Positions 32,494 to 40,764 of a stretch of 64,000 nt of DNA are shown piece after piece (position 1 is the first letter of the stretch; the number at the start of each line of letters is the position of its first letter). The stretch lies in the NCBI RefSeq assembly GCF_001641285.1, contig NZ_CP014841.1, positions 868,001 through 932,000 of the forward strand, written 5' to 3'. A model generated the notes under the pieces. The model saw only the letters and a list, made by a program, of their open reading frames with translations, was not told where the DNA came from and made no database searches. This DNA comes from Dyella thiooxydans (GTDB taxonomy: Bacteria; Pseudomonadota; Gammaproteobacteria; Xanthomonadales; Rhodanobacteraceae). A program made the position numbers and the translations under genes.

Positions 32494-34245
32494 TCAACGC
32501 TGCGCGGTGGCGTCGTCGGCCACGTCCGGCGCATGGGTGGACAGGCCGTCGGCCAGCGACACCAACTGGACGAAACCGGCGCGGTAGCCGTCCGGATCGT
32601 CGCCACGCGCGCCGCGGGCCAGTTCGGCGATGTGGGCGTAGTCGTAGCCGTCGGTGTAGCGCCCGCCGCGCAGCCGGTCGGCGAACGCGGCCACCGCGGC
32701 GGCGAAGCGCAGGCGTGCGCTCGCGCCGTGCGCGGGCTGCGCGGCGATCGGGCGTTCGATCAGCGAGCTGCGGTCGTGTCCGGGCAGTTTGTAGCGCAGG
32801 CGCAGGAAGGCCAGTTCGCCATGGTGGGAGTCGTCGTTCTTCGGCGTCGTGTAACGCAGCGGATCGACGCGTGCGGCGTCCGACCCGGCCGGCGTGATCT
32901 CGTACAGCGCGGTGACGTTGGCGCCGGCGCCGATGTCGCCGGAATCCACCGCGTCGTTGTTGAAGTCCTCCCGACGGAGCACGCGCTTCTCGTAGCCGAT
33001 CAGGCGGTACTCCTTCACCTGGGCGGGGTTGAACTCCACCTGCACCTTCACGTCCTTCGCGATGGTCAGCAGGGTGGCGGACATCTCGTCGACCAGTACG
33101 CGCCGGCCTTCGGCCAGGCTGTCGATGTAGTGGTGGCTGCCGTTGCCGGCGTCGGCCAGCATCACCGCCATCGCGTCGTTGTAGTTGCCCTGGCCGAAGC
33201 CCAGCGTGGTGAGGGCGACCCCGCTCTTGCGATGGTCCTCGATGGTCGTCTTCAGCGCTTCTTCGCTGACCGTGCCGACGTTGAAGTCGCCGTCGGTGGC
33301 GAGGATCACGCGGTTCACGCCGCCCTTGATGAAGCCCTGCTCGGCTTCGGCGTAGGCCAGGTCGATGCCGGCCGCACCGTTGGTGGAGCCGTACGCGCCG
33401 AGCCGGTCGATCGCCGCATCGATGGTGGCGTGCCGGTCGCCGGGCGTGGAGGCGAGCGCCACGCCGGCGCTGCCGGCATAGGTGACGATGGCCACGCGGT
33501 CCTGCCGGCGCAGCTTGGTGACCAGCTGCTTGAGCGAGGCCTTGAGCAGCGGCAACTTGTCCGGCTCATTCATCGAGCCGGAGGTATCGACGAGGAACAC
33601 CAGGTTGGCCGCGGGAATCGCGCTGGCCGGCACGCGGTAACCCTGCACGCCGATGAGCAGCAGTTGGCGCTGCGGGTTCCATGGCGCCGGCGCCAGTTCG
33701 GTGGTGACGCTGAAGGGCTGGCTGCGGTCCTGCGGTGGCGTGTAGCCGTAGTCGAAGTAGTTGATGAACTCCTCGGCGCGCACCGCATCGGCCGGCGGCA
33801 GCTGGCCGGCATCGAGCATGCGGCGGACGTTGGTGTACGAACCGGTGTCGACGTCCAGCCCGAAGGTCGACACGGGCTGCTCGCTGGCCAGTTGCACCGG
33901 ATTGCTGTCGCGATGGGTGTAGTGCTCGGTGTTCACGGCGACCGGCAGCACCGGAGCGAACGAGGCGATGCGCATGGGGGCACCGGCGACCTGCATCGCC
34001 TTCAGCGCGCCGAGGCTGCGCGCCTCGCGGGCGAACGCGGGTGCACTTGGCGGCGCCGGCGGTGCCGGGGGCGCGGACAGGCGGTCCGTCACGGGGGGCG
34101 GACGGTCGGCCGTGGCAACCGGTGCCGGGGGCGCTGCGTGCGTGTCCGTCGCCCGTGGCGTTTGGCGGGCGGGCGCGCAGGCGGCGAGCGCCAGTGCGGT
34201 GGCGAGTGCGAGGGGCAGGGTGCGCAGCGGGAGCTTGGCGGGCAT
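32494..34245 (-). CDS. von Willebrand factor type A lipoprotein (YfbK-like)
   Basis: A 583-residue probable lipoprotein. The signal peptide ends in a LAAC lipobox (Cys23), followed by a Pro/Ala-rich linker to about residue 75. A YfbK-type N-terminal domain comes next (STFGLDVDTGSYTNVRRML, then AVRAEEFINYFDY). The vWA domain has an intact MIDAS site (FLVDTSGSMN, with ATDGDFNVG further on), and a C-terminal DUF3520-like domain closes the protein. Such proteins bind ligands or other proteins through metal; the role is unknown. ATG 34245 gives the lipoprotein signal; a longer reading would bury it. It is the first gene of a minus-strand group with an ECF sigma and an anti-sigma-like gene. Confidence 0.86.
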   Translation of the reverse strand: MPAKLPLRTLPLALATALALAACAPARQTPRATDTHAAPPAPVATADRPPPVTDRLSAPPAPPAPPSAPAFAREARSLGALKAMQVAGAPMRIASFAPVLPVAVNTEHYTHRDSNPVQLASEQPVSTFGLDVDTGSYTNVRRMLDAGQLPPADAVRAEEFINYFDYGYTPPQDRSQPFSVTTELAPAPWNPQRQLLLIGVQGYRVPASAIPAANLVFLVDTSGSMNEPDKLPLLKASLKQLVTKLRRQDRVAIVTYAGSAGVALASTPGDRHATIDAAIDRLGAYGSTNGAAGIDLAYAEAEQGFIKGGVNRVILATDGDFNVGTVSEEALKTTIEDHRKSGVALTTLGFGQGNYNDAMAVMLADAGNGSHHYIDSLAEGRRVLVDEMSATLLTIAKDVKVQVEFNPAQVKEYRLIGYEKRVLRREDFNNDAVDSGDIGAGANVTALYEITPAGSDAARVDPLRYTTPKNDDSHHGELAFLRLRYKLPGHDRSSLIERPIAAQPAHGASARLRFAAAVAAFADRLRGGRYTDGYDYAHIAELARGARGDDPDGYRAGFVQLVSLADGLSTHAPDVADDATAQR

Positions 34246-34360
34246 CGGACGACCTCCGGGTGGGTGTGTTGGATGAAACGCACCCGCCCGGGAAACGGGG
34301 TCGAACGCCGCCGCTCGCGGTAGCATGGGCGCCCTTTCCCCACGCGGTGCCGTCCCGACC

Positions 34361-34834
34361 ATGCTCCACAACGACATCCTGCGCGCCATCCGCTACATGC
34401 TCGATCTCAGCGACGCCAAGGTGGTGGAACTGGTCAAACTGGCCGATCCGGCCTATCTGCTGGAGAAGGAGGACGTGCAGGCGATGCTGCTGCGTCCGGA
34501 GGATCCGGGCTACCAGACCTGCAGCACGCCGCTGCTGGCCCGCTTCCTCGACGGGCTGGTGATCTACCGGCGCGGCCGCGACGACAGCCAGCCGGCACGC
34601 CCGCCGGAGAAGCGCATCACCAACAACGTGGTGCTGAAGAAGCTGCGCGTGGCATTCGAACTGAAGGACGTGGACATGCATGCCATCTTCGAGGCGGTCG
34701 GCCTGCCGGTGTCCAAGCCCGAGCTCAGCGCGCTGTTCCGCCAGCCGGAGCACAAGAACTTCCGCGCCTGCGGCGACCAGATGCTGCGCAATTTCATGAA
34801 GGGGCTGACGCTGCGTCTACGCGGCGGGGTTTGA
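34361..34834 (+). CDS. DUF1456 family protein (YehS-like)
   Basis: A 157-residue soluble protein with two tandem copies of the DUF1456 repeat. Copy one is MLHNDILRAIRYMLDLSD to CSTPLLARFLDGLV, copy two is ITNNVVLKKLRVAFELKD to CGDQMLRNFMKGL. Each repeat is an all-alpha unit with a conserved RYML/RVAFEL core. The family is widespread in proteobacteria and has no known function. ATG 34361 gives the family N-terminus. It is transcribed away from the vWA operon and lies 52 bases before the BLUF gene. Confidence 0.88.
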   Translation: MLHNDILRAIRYMLDLSDAKVVELVKLADPAYLLEKEDVQAMLLRPEDPGYQTCSTPLLARFLDGLVIYRRGRDDSQPARPPEKRITNNVVLKKLRVAFELKDVDMHAIFEAVGLPVSKPELSALFRQPEHKNFRACGDQMLRNFMKGLTLRLRGGV

Positions 34835-34886
34835 CGTATACGCAGGGTTTGCCGCTCCGGCGGCCCGACCCTCGCGAGGCCCGACC

Positions 34887-35459
34887 ATGTCCGACATCCA
34901 CCAGCTGGTGTACGCCAGCCGTGCCACCTTCCAGCCCACCGACAACGGCGGCGGCGTCGAGCCGGAGGTGGCCCGCATCCTGATGCAGTCGCGTCGCAAC
35001 AACCCGCGGCGCCAGCTGGTCGGCGCGCTGTACTACGGCGACGGGTGCTTCTTCCAGTGCCTGGAGGGGCCGCGGGACGCGCTCGACGAGCTGTTCGGGC
35101 GCTTGCAGGAAGATTCCCGCCACCGCGACGTGATGGTGCTGCGGCGCCAGTCCATCGATGCGCCGTCGTTCGCCGACTGGTCGATGAAGTACGTGCCCGC
35201 CGCGGGAGACGTGCAGACCCTGCTGGCGATACACGGCAAGGACCGCTTCGACCCGTACGCGTTCGACGACGCATTGCTGGAGGCGATGGTCGGCCTGCTG
35301 CAGCGCCGGAGCGATGCCGACAGCCTCAACCCGGTATCGGTGCCTGCACGGTCTGCGTCTGCCGCGGCGCGGACGACGGCGTCGGGCGGCGGTCGGTGGT
35401 TGTTGCCCGCGATGTTGGCGATCGTCGCGGTGGCTGCGGCGCTGTGGTGGCTGCGCTGA
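34887..35459 (+). CDS. BLUF blue-light sensor with C-terminal membrane anchor
   Basis: A 190-residue photoreceptor. Residues 1-100 form a BLUF domain that binds FAD; the photochemical residues are in place: Tyr9 (HQLVYASRA), Asn38/39 (SRRNNPRRQL), Gln57 (GCFFQCLEG) and a Trp/Met pair at 98-100 (DWSMKY). After a helical region (about 105-142) and a Ser/Ala-rich linker, residues about 171-189 form one hydrophobic helix that ends one residue from the C-terminus, so the protein is probably tail-anchored with the sensor in the cytosol. No output domain (EAL, cyclase) is present, so it must act through a partner. The partner is not obvious here; DUF1456 upstream and a convergent lipase-like gene are the neighbours. 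Confidence 0.88.
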   Translation: MSDIHQLVYASRATFQPTDNGGGVEPEVARILMQSRRNNPRRQLVGALYYGDGCFFQCLEGPRDALDELFGRLQEDSRHRDVMVLRRQSIDAPSFADWSMKYVPAAGDVQTLLAIHGKDRFDPYAFDDALLEAMVGLLQRRSDADSLNPVSVPARSASAAARTTASGGGRWLLPAMLAIVAVAAALWWLR

Positions 35460-35463
35460 GCGG

Positions 35464-36912
35464 TCAGCCGATCAGCGCTCCCGGCAACGGATGACTGAAG
35501 TCCTGCGGGGTGAGGTCCTGGGTCAATCGGAACACGCCTTCATGGATCTTGCGTGGCAGGACCACGTCGAGCACCGTGGTCTGGTGCGGTCCCAGCGCGG
35601 TGAACAGGTCGTCGCTGGCGCCGCTCTGTGCCAGCGCGTGATGCACCAGGCCGGTCAGGTCGACCGGTTTCACCAGCGCGCCGTAGGGGCGGTGGGCCTG
35701 GATCGCCGGACGCAGCGTGCGGCGCGTGTTGCGGGGATCCGGCACGCGGTCGTCGCCGGCCAGCAGGGTGTGGTTGAGGAACAGCGACACCGTGGTGCGC
35801 TGGTGCGAATTGGCCTGGCGGTCGACCAGGAAGTCCGGCGGCATCAGGTCCGGGCTCGGTGGAGTACCGGCGGTCAGCAGGAGGCCGGCTCCGGTGAGCG
35901 GTTCGCCTGCTTCGTCGGCCAGACGCAGGATCAGCAGGCTGCGGGGATCGTGGATGTGCACGCGCGGTGGGAACGGCCCGGCCGGTTCCAGCTCCACCTT
36001 GTCCGCATCGCGCGCGGCGTTCTCCCGTTCGAAGGCATCGCACAGCGCGATATAGCCGGGTGCATCGCGCACCGCGAGGCAGCGAAGGATCACTTCAATG
36101 GTGGCCGGCTGGGCGCTGGCGAGGATGCCGTGGTCGGTGCCCGAGTGCGCGGCGCCCGCGATCATCTTGAACGCGCAGCGCGGTCCGCGCGTGAGGTAGA
36201 GCGAGAGCGGATCGGTGCCGGCGGCTACGCCGCTGCCGCCACCGGCGAGGCTCAGCACTGCATGCGAGGCGTTGAGGTTGGCTGCGGCGATGCGCACCAC
36301 GCCGTCGGAGCCGTCTTCGCCGGTGTAGCTGTTCAGATGATCGTAGAGCGAGCGGTCGGGCCGGTCGCCGGTGAGCACGAAGCGGAACAGTCCGCCGTCG
36401 AGCGGATCGCTGCCGTGGATCATGTCCAGGTTCAGCCGCAGTGACTCGGCGCTGCCCAGCTCCAGCCAGTCGAGGATGCGCTGACCCGGCTCCACCCCGT
36501 CGAACCAGGCCTTCAACCGGCCGAGCACGCCCTTGCCGAGCTGGGCCAGCGCCGAGCCGAAGTTGGCCGGGGCGAGCATCACCAGGTGGCTGAGGCGGAT
36601 GGTGCTGTAGCGGGTCGGGGTGTCGCGCTGCGCCCGCAGCCATTCGCGCACCACCGGGCCGCCGGTGGAATGGGTGATGCAGGCAAAGGATGGCTCGAGC
36701 AGATGCAGGTCACGCAAGGCATGGTCGAACGCGCGCACCAGGTCGGTCATGGTGACTGCGTCGTCGAAGCTCACGTATTCGCTGAGCCAGATGTCGCGGA
36801 TGGTCAGCGGCAGGCCCTGCGCTGCAGCCTGCTGCTGCAGGCGCTGCGGCATCTGGCCGTAGGTGGATGTGTTGGTGACGCTCCAGCCGTGGACGAAGAC
36901 CAGGGTGCCCAT
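35464..36912 (-). CDS. Alpha/beta-hydrolase, lipase/esterase-like
   Basis: A 482-residue protein with an N-terminal alpha/beta-hydrolase domain. The oxyanion motif LVFVHGWSV is at residues 4-12, and the nucleophile elbow is THSTGG (Ser82), a variant of GxSxG with Thr in the first position. A probable catalytic His lies in AHSGTDHGI. From about residue 320 comes a separate beta-rich domain of unknown function (HIHDPRSLLILRLADEAGE, then HTTVLDV-type strands). There is no signal peptide, so it is cytosolic or exported by another route. The substrate is unknown; lipid or ester is inferred from the family. Confidence 0.72.
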   Translation of the reverse strand: MGTLVFVHGWSVTNTSTYGQMPQRLQQQAAAQGLPLTIRDIWLSEYVSFDDAVTMTDLVRAFDHALRDLHLLEPSFACITHSTGGPVVREWLRAQRDTPTRYSTIRLSHLVMLAPANFGSALAQLGKGVLGRLKAWFDGVEPGQRILDWLELGSAESLRLNLDMIHGSDPLDGGLFRFVLTGDRPDRSLYDHLNSYTGEDGSDGVVRIAAANLNASHAVLSLAGGGSGVAAGTDPLSLYLTRGPRCAFKMIAGAAHSGTDHGILASAQPATIEVILRCLAVRDAPGYIALCDAFERENAARDADKVELEPAGPFPPRVHIHDPRSLLILRLADEAGEPLTGAGLLLTAGTPPSPDLMPPDFLVDRQANSHQRTTVSLFLNHTLLAGDDRVPDPRNTRRTLRPAIQAHRPYGALVKPVDLTGLVHHALAQSGASDDLFTALGPHQTTVLDVVLPRKIHEGVFRLTQDLTPQDFSHPLPGALIG

Positions 36913-37002
36913 GCGCCGTCTCCCTTTCCATGCCCGGCGGGAGAGGGGCCGCCGGGTTTCGAGGGCATCGTACGCCGCCGCAGCGACGCCCGGGGAGCGG
37001 CC

Positions 37003-37473
37003 TCAGTCGACCGCCAGCGGTCGGGTCGCGGCGATCGGTGCGGCGCGGCCGTAGCCCACCAGCTCCAGGGTCTGTCCCCAGGGGGTGCGCACGTCGATGT
37101 GCAGCAGTCCGTCCGGGCCGAGCGTGCCGGCGGTGCGGTCGTCGACCAGCGGAACATGGCGCTGCCGCAGCCAGCCAAGCGTGGCATCGGCGTTTTCCGT
37201 GCGCAGGCGCAAGGCTGGCTGGTTTCCGTTGACCGGCCGGCCACGGGTGATCTCCACCACGCTGCCCGGGCCGCATTCCAGCAGCGCCCGCGAGGCCCCG
37301 GCATCGAGCACGTCGCAATTCATGGTGTCGCGCAGGAATGCCGTGGCCGCGGGGACGTCCGGTGCGGTCAGGCGGGCGTAGTCGCTACCGGACTCCGCCC
37401 GGGCGGGAGCGGAAGCGCCGGCGAACAGCAGCGCCAGCATCAGCCCGGCAAAAAACCATCCTCGTTGGATCAC
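37003..37473 (-). CDS. Exported VOC/glyoxalase-like protein
   Basis: A 156-residue protein with a signal peptide (about residues 1-26; hydrophobic core LMLALLFAGASAPARA). The mature part has the beta-alpha-beta-beta-beta pattern of the vicinal oxygen chelate fold: YARLTAPDVPAATAFLRDTM, then LLECGPGSVVEITRG, a second module with LGWLRQRHVPLVDD and GLLHIDVRTPWGQTLELVGYG. Metal ligands are not obvious, so catalysis is uncertain. The GTG at 37473 is chosen because GAGGTG lies 6 bases upstream. It is 90 bases upstream of the lipase-like gene in transcription order and may share its transcript. Confidence 0.65.
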   Translation of the reverse strand: MIQRGWFFAGLMLALLFAGASAPARAESGSDYARLTAPDVPAATAFLRDTMNCDVLDAGASRALLECGPGSVVEITRGRPVNGNQPALRLRTENADATLGWLRQRHVPLVDDRTAGTLGPDGLLHIDVRTPWGQTLELVGYGRAAPIAATRPLAVD

Positions 37474-37604
37474 GACACGCACCTCGAATCGGCGATGCCC
37501 GGAAGATTGGACTGCCCGGGTGACTTTCCAGTGGCGATTCGGTGGTCGCTGCGTTTCCCGACACGAACGCTGCGCTAGGCTTGCCGTTTCGATGGAGGAA
37601 AGCG

Positions 37605-38435
37605 ATGAGCCTGGGCGTGTTGGGGATACTGCTCGTGCTGGGATTGGTGCTGGCATGGCGGGGGGCGAGGCGGACGGGCGTGGCCGTCCTGCTGCTGGCG
37701 CTGGGGACGCTGTGGGGAGTGGGGTATCGCCCGGTGCCGCAGCGCATGCTCGATGGCCTGCAGGACGGGCTATCCACACAGGTGAGCGGTACCTGGGCGC
37801 CGCGCAACGCGATCATCCTGCTCGGTGCCGGTACCACGCGCGTGCCGGATGGCACGGTGGAGCCCTCGTTCTATGCGTTCGGCCGGATCGCGAGGGCCGC
37901 CGTGGTCTATCAGCAGTGCCACGCCTCGGGGAATGACTGCAAGCTGCTGGTCAGCGGCGGCGACGCCGTGCACAGCGGCCGCGCCGAGGCGCTGGTGTAC
38001 TCGGACCTGCTTGCCGCGATGGGGGTGCCGCGCAGCGACCTGATGCTCGAGTCGCATAGCCGGTCGACCTGGCAGAACGCCCAGTTCAGCCGACCGCTGC
38101 TGGCGGCCTACCACCCGCAGAAGCTCGTGCTGGTGACGTCCGGTATGCATATGCGGCGGGCATTGCTGTATTTCGGCCATTTCGGCATGCATCCCGAACC
38201 GGTGCGTGCCGATCTGCTGCGGGCCCGCAAGGGCTGGTTGCCGAGTTCGTGGAACGCCATGGTGTTCGACCTGGCGCTGCACGAGTATCTCGGCCAGCTG
38301 CAGTTCCGCTACTACAACCTCACCGGCAAGAACCCGCCGCCATTGCCGCCGTTGTCGCTGGCGCCGCTGCCGGCGGCGGCCACCACGGTGGCACCGGCCC
38401 GGGCCTCATCGGTGCCGCTGCCGGTGCAGGAGTGA
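37605..38435 (+). CDS. YdcF/DUF218 family membrane protein
   Basis: A 276-residue inner-membrane protein. Two hydrophobic N-terminal segments (about residues 2-18 and 24-40) precede a DUF218 domain: NAIILLGAG, KLLVSGGDAVHSGRAEA, the LESHSRSTWQNAQFS motif and VLVTSGMHMRRAL, all typical of the YdcF/SanA/ElyC group. ElyC and SanA act in envelope integrity, but the reaction is unknown. The C-terminal 35 residues are Pro/Ala-rich and probably disordered. ATG 37605 has GGAGGAA just upstream. It diverges from the VOC-like gene. Confidence 0.88.
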   Translation: MSLGVLGILLVLGLVLAWRGARRTGVAVLLLALGTLWGVGYRPVPQRMLDGLQDGLSTQVSGTWAPRNAIILLGAGTTRVPDGTVEPSFYAFGRIARAAVVYQQCHASGNDCKLLVSGGDAVHSGRAEALVYSDLLAAMGVPRSDLMLESHSRSTWQNAQFSRPLLAAYHPQKLVLVTSGMHMRRALLYFGHFGMHPEPVRADLLRARKGWLPSSWNAMVFDLALHEYLGQLQFRYYNLTGKNPPPLPPLSLAPLPAAATTVAPARASSVPLPVQE

Positions 38436-38474
38436 CCGGAGGGCTGCGGCCTGGAGCCGCGGCCCGGTGCGGAC

Positions 38475-39536
38475 TCAGGCCGCGTCGCGCAGCGAGGCCA
38501 GGTCGATCACGAAGCGGTAGCGCACGTCGCTCCTGAGCATGCGCTCGTAGGCGACGTTGATCTCCTGGATGCGGATCATCTCCACGTCCGAGACGATGCC
38601 GTGCTCGGCGCAGAAATCGAGCATTTCCTGGGTCTCGGCGATGCCGCCGATCAGCGAGCCGGCGATCGAGCGACGGCCGAAGATCACGTTGGCCGCGTGC
38701 ACCGGCGGATCCATCGGCTCGACCAGGCCCACCAGGCAGTGCGTGCCGTTGAGCGCCAGCGTGGCCAGGTACGGGTTGAGGTCGTGCCGGGTCGGCACGG
38801 TGTCGAGGATGAAGTCGAAGCGGCGCGCCACGGCCTTCATCTGCGCCTCGTCGGTGGACAGCACTACGTGGTCGGCACCCAGCCGGCGCGCTTCGTCCTC
38901 CTTGCTCGGCGAGCGGGTGAACAGCGTGACCTCGGCGCCCAGCGCCTTGGCGAACTTCAGGCCCATGTGGCCCAGGCCACCCAGGCCGACCACCGCCACC
39001 TTGCTGCCCGGGCCGATGTTCCAGTGCTTGAGCGGCGACCAGGTGGTGATGCCGGCGCACAGCAGCGGCGCGGCGGCCTTGGCGTCCAGCCGCGGATCGA
39101 TGCGCAGCACGAACTTGTCGTTCACCACGATGCGCTCGGAGTAACCGCCGAAGGTCGGCAGTCCGTCCTTCTTGTCGACGCTGTTGTAGGTGGCGACCAT
39201 GCCCTCGACGCAGTACTGCTCCAGGCCCTGGTGGCAGGCCTCGCAGTGCTGGCACGAATCGACCATGCAGCCCACGCCGACCAGGTCGCCGGCCTTGAAG
39301 CCTTTCACCTCGGCGCCGACCGAGGCGACCCGGCCGATGATCTCGTGGCCCGGCACCATCGGATACCGGCTGCCGCCCCATTCGTCGCGGGCCTGGTGGA
39401 TGTCGGAGTGGCACACGCCGCAGTACAGGATGTCGATCGCCACGTCGTCGGCGCGCGGCTCGCGGCGCTCGAAGCTGTGCGGGGCCAGCGGGGTGGTGGC
39501 GGACTGGGCGGCAAAGCCACGGATGTTCAATGCCAT
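38475..39536 (-). CDS. Zinc-dependent NAD(P) alcohol dehydrogenase (YahK/cinnamyl-type)
   Basis: A 353-residue medium-chain dehydrogenase. Catalytic zinc ligands are in CGVCHSD (Cys39) and GHE (His64); structural zinc cysteines are in CQHCEACHQGLEQYC (Cys95, 98, 101, 109). The nucleotide loop is VVGLGGLGHMGLKFA, followed by SPSKEDEARRLGADHV, the pattern of NADP-preferring aldehyde reductases such as YahK. It probably reduces toxic aldehydes to alcohols. It converges on the YdcF gene and diverges, over 202 bases, from an AraC-type regulator likely to control it. Confidence 0.92.
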   Translation of the reverse strand: MALNIRGFAAQSATTPLAPHSFERREPRADDVAIDILYCGVCHSDIHQARDEWGGSRYPMVPGHEIIGRVASVGAEVKGFKAGDLVGVGCMVDSCQHCEACHQGLEQYCVEGMVATYNSVDKKDGLPTFGGYSERIVVNDKFVLRIDPRLDAKAAAPLLCAGITTWSPLKHWNIGPGSKVAVVGLGGLGHMGLKFAKALGAEVTLFTRSPSKEDEARRLGADHVVLSTDEAQMKAVARRFDFILDTVPTRHDLNPYLATLALNGTHCLVGLVEPMDPPVHAANVIFGRRSIAGSLIGGIAETQEMLDFCAEHGIVSDVEMIRIQEINVAYERMLRSDVRYRFVIDLASLRDAA

Positions 39537-39738
39537 GCGGTTCTCCTTGGATGGGGGATGGTTCGGAGCGACCGGGAAATTATCGTCGCCGGGGCGGTGG
39601 GGGCCGTAGCCGGATCCTGCGGGATCCTTGCCTGTTTCTCCGGAGTCGTCGCGATGATGCTCGATATGACGTGGAGAATTGGGCAAGATCACCCGGTCGC
39701 CAAGGGTTGAAAATGTCGTGAAAACAGATGACAAGGCC

Positions 39739-40659
39739 ATGATCCGCTCCTATCGCATGGGGCTGGATCGGGAAGAATTGGCAAGCCGCATTGAACGATA
39801 CGCCACCGCCGACGGAGCCTGCGGGCGGTTCCACCCGCGGCTGGCGTTCTTCCGGGCCGAGGCGCCGGAGCCGCGGTTGTCGATGGTCTACGACCCCGCC
39901 CTGGTGCTGGTCGCGCAGGGCGCCAAACAGGTGATCCTGGGCGACGAGGTGCATCGTTACGACGAGTCGAACTATCTGCTCAGCGCGTTCGACCTGCCCG
40001 CGCACTGCCAGGTGGTGGAGGCCTCGCCGCAGCGCCCGTACCTGTGCGTGAAGCTGTGCCTGGACATGGACCGGCTGCGCGAGCTGCTGGTCACGGCGCC
40101 GGTGGCGCTGCCCGGGCCGTCCGGGCGGGGGCTGGCGGTGAGTCCGCTCGATCCGGGCCTGCTCGATGCCATGCTGCGGCTGGTGCGTCTGCTCGACGTG
40201 CCTGGCGATCTGGCCGTGCTCGGGCCGCTGGTCGAGCGAGAGATCCTGTACCGCTTGCTGACCGGACCGCAGGGCCAGCGCCTGCGCGAGCGGGCGGTGG
40301 CCGGCAGCCGCAGCCAGCAGGTCGCGCGGGCGATCGACTGGCTGCGACGGCACTACCGCCAGCCGCTGCGCATCGGCGACCTGGCTGCCGAGGTGGCAAT
40401 GAGCACCTCCTCGCTACACCACCACTTCCGCGCGGTCACCGCGATGAGTCCGCTGCAGTACCAGAAGCAGCTGCGCCTGCAGGAGGCGCGCCGGCTGCTG
40501 ATGTCCGAGGCCGGGGACGTGGCGTCGGTGGCCCATCGCGTGGGTTACGAGAGCCCGTCGCAGTTCAGCCGCGAATACAGCCGCCAGTTCGGCGCGCCGC
40601 CCTCGCGCGACGTCGAACACCTGCGCCGCAGCCTGGAGCGGCAGGCCGCGTCGGCCTGA
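39739..40659 (+). CDS. AraC-family transcriptional regulator
   Basis: A 306-residue regulator. Residues about 15-165 form an AraC_N-type sensor (FFRAEAPEPRLSMVYDPAL, then LVLVAQGAKQVILGDEVHRYD and YLLSAFDLPAHCQV), as in the E. coli aldehyde regulator YqhC. The C-terminal AraC/XylS DNA-binding domain (about 200-300) has two helix-turn-helix units, LRIGDLAAEVAMSTSSLHHH and VASVAHRVGYESPSQFSREY. It is divergent from the alcohol dehydrogenase, its most likely target. ATG 39739 is preferred; a GTG at 39718 and ATG at 39757 are in frame. Confidence 0.9.
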   Translation: MIRSYRMGLDREELASRIERYATADGACGRFHPRLAFFRAEAPEPRLSMVYDPALVLVAQGAKQVILGDEVHRYDESNYLLSAFDLPAHCQVVEASPQRPYLCVKLCLDMDRLRELLVTAPVALPGPSGRGLAVSPLDPGLLDAMLRLVRLLDVPGDLAVLGPLVEREILYRLLTGPQGQRLRERAVAGSRSQQVARAIDWLRRHYRQPLRIGDLAAEVAMSTSSLHHHFRAVTAMSPLQYQKQLRLQEARRLLMSEAGDVASVAHRVGYESPSQFSREYSRQFGAPPSRDVEHLRRSLERQAASA

Positions 40660-40667
40660 TCCGCCCC

Positions 40668-40745
40668 GTAGGAGCGCACCCTGTGCGCGACGGCCTCTCG
40701 CCCTGATTTGCGCCGCGCGCCGTCGCGCACGGGGTGCGCTCCTAC
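40668..40745. repeat. REP-like palindrome between convergent genes
   Basis: Two 27-base arms (40668-40694 and 40719-40745) are inverted copies with a single mismatch, separated by 24 bases. The outer ends read GTAGGAGCGCACC and its complement. It lies between the convergent AraC and aldehyde dehydrogenase genes and could fold into a long hairpin acting as a bidirectional terminator. The GTAGGAGC head is shared with the repeats near ftsK, but the inner part differs. Confidence 0.8.
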
Positions 40746-40764
40746 CGGGTGCTGTTCCGCTTCA

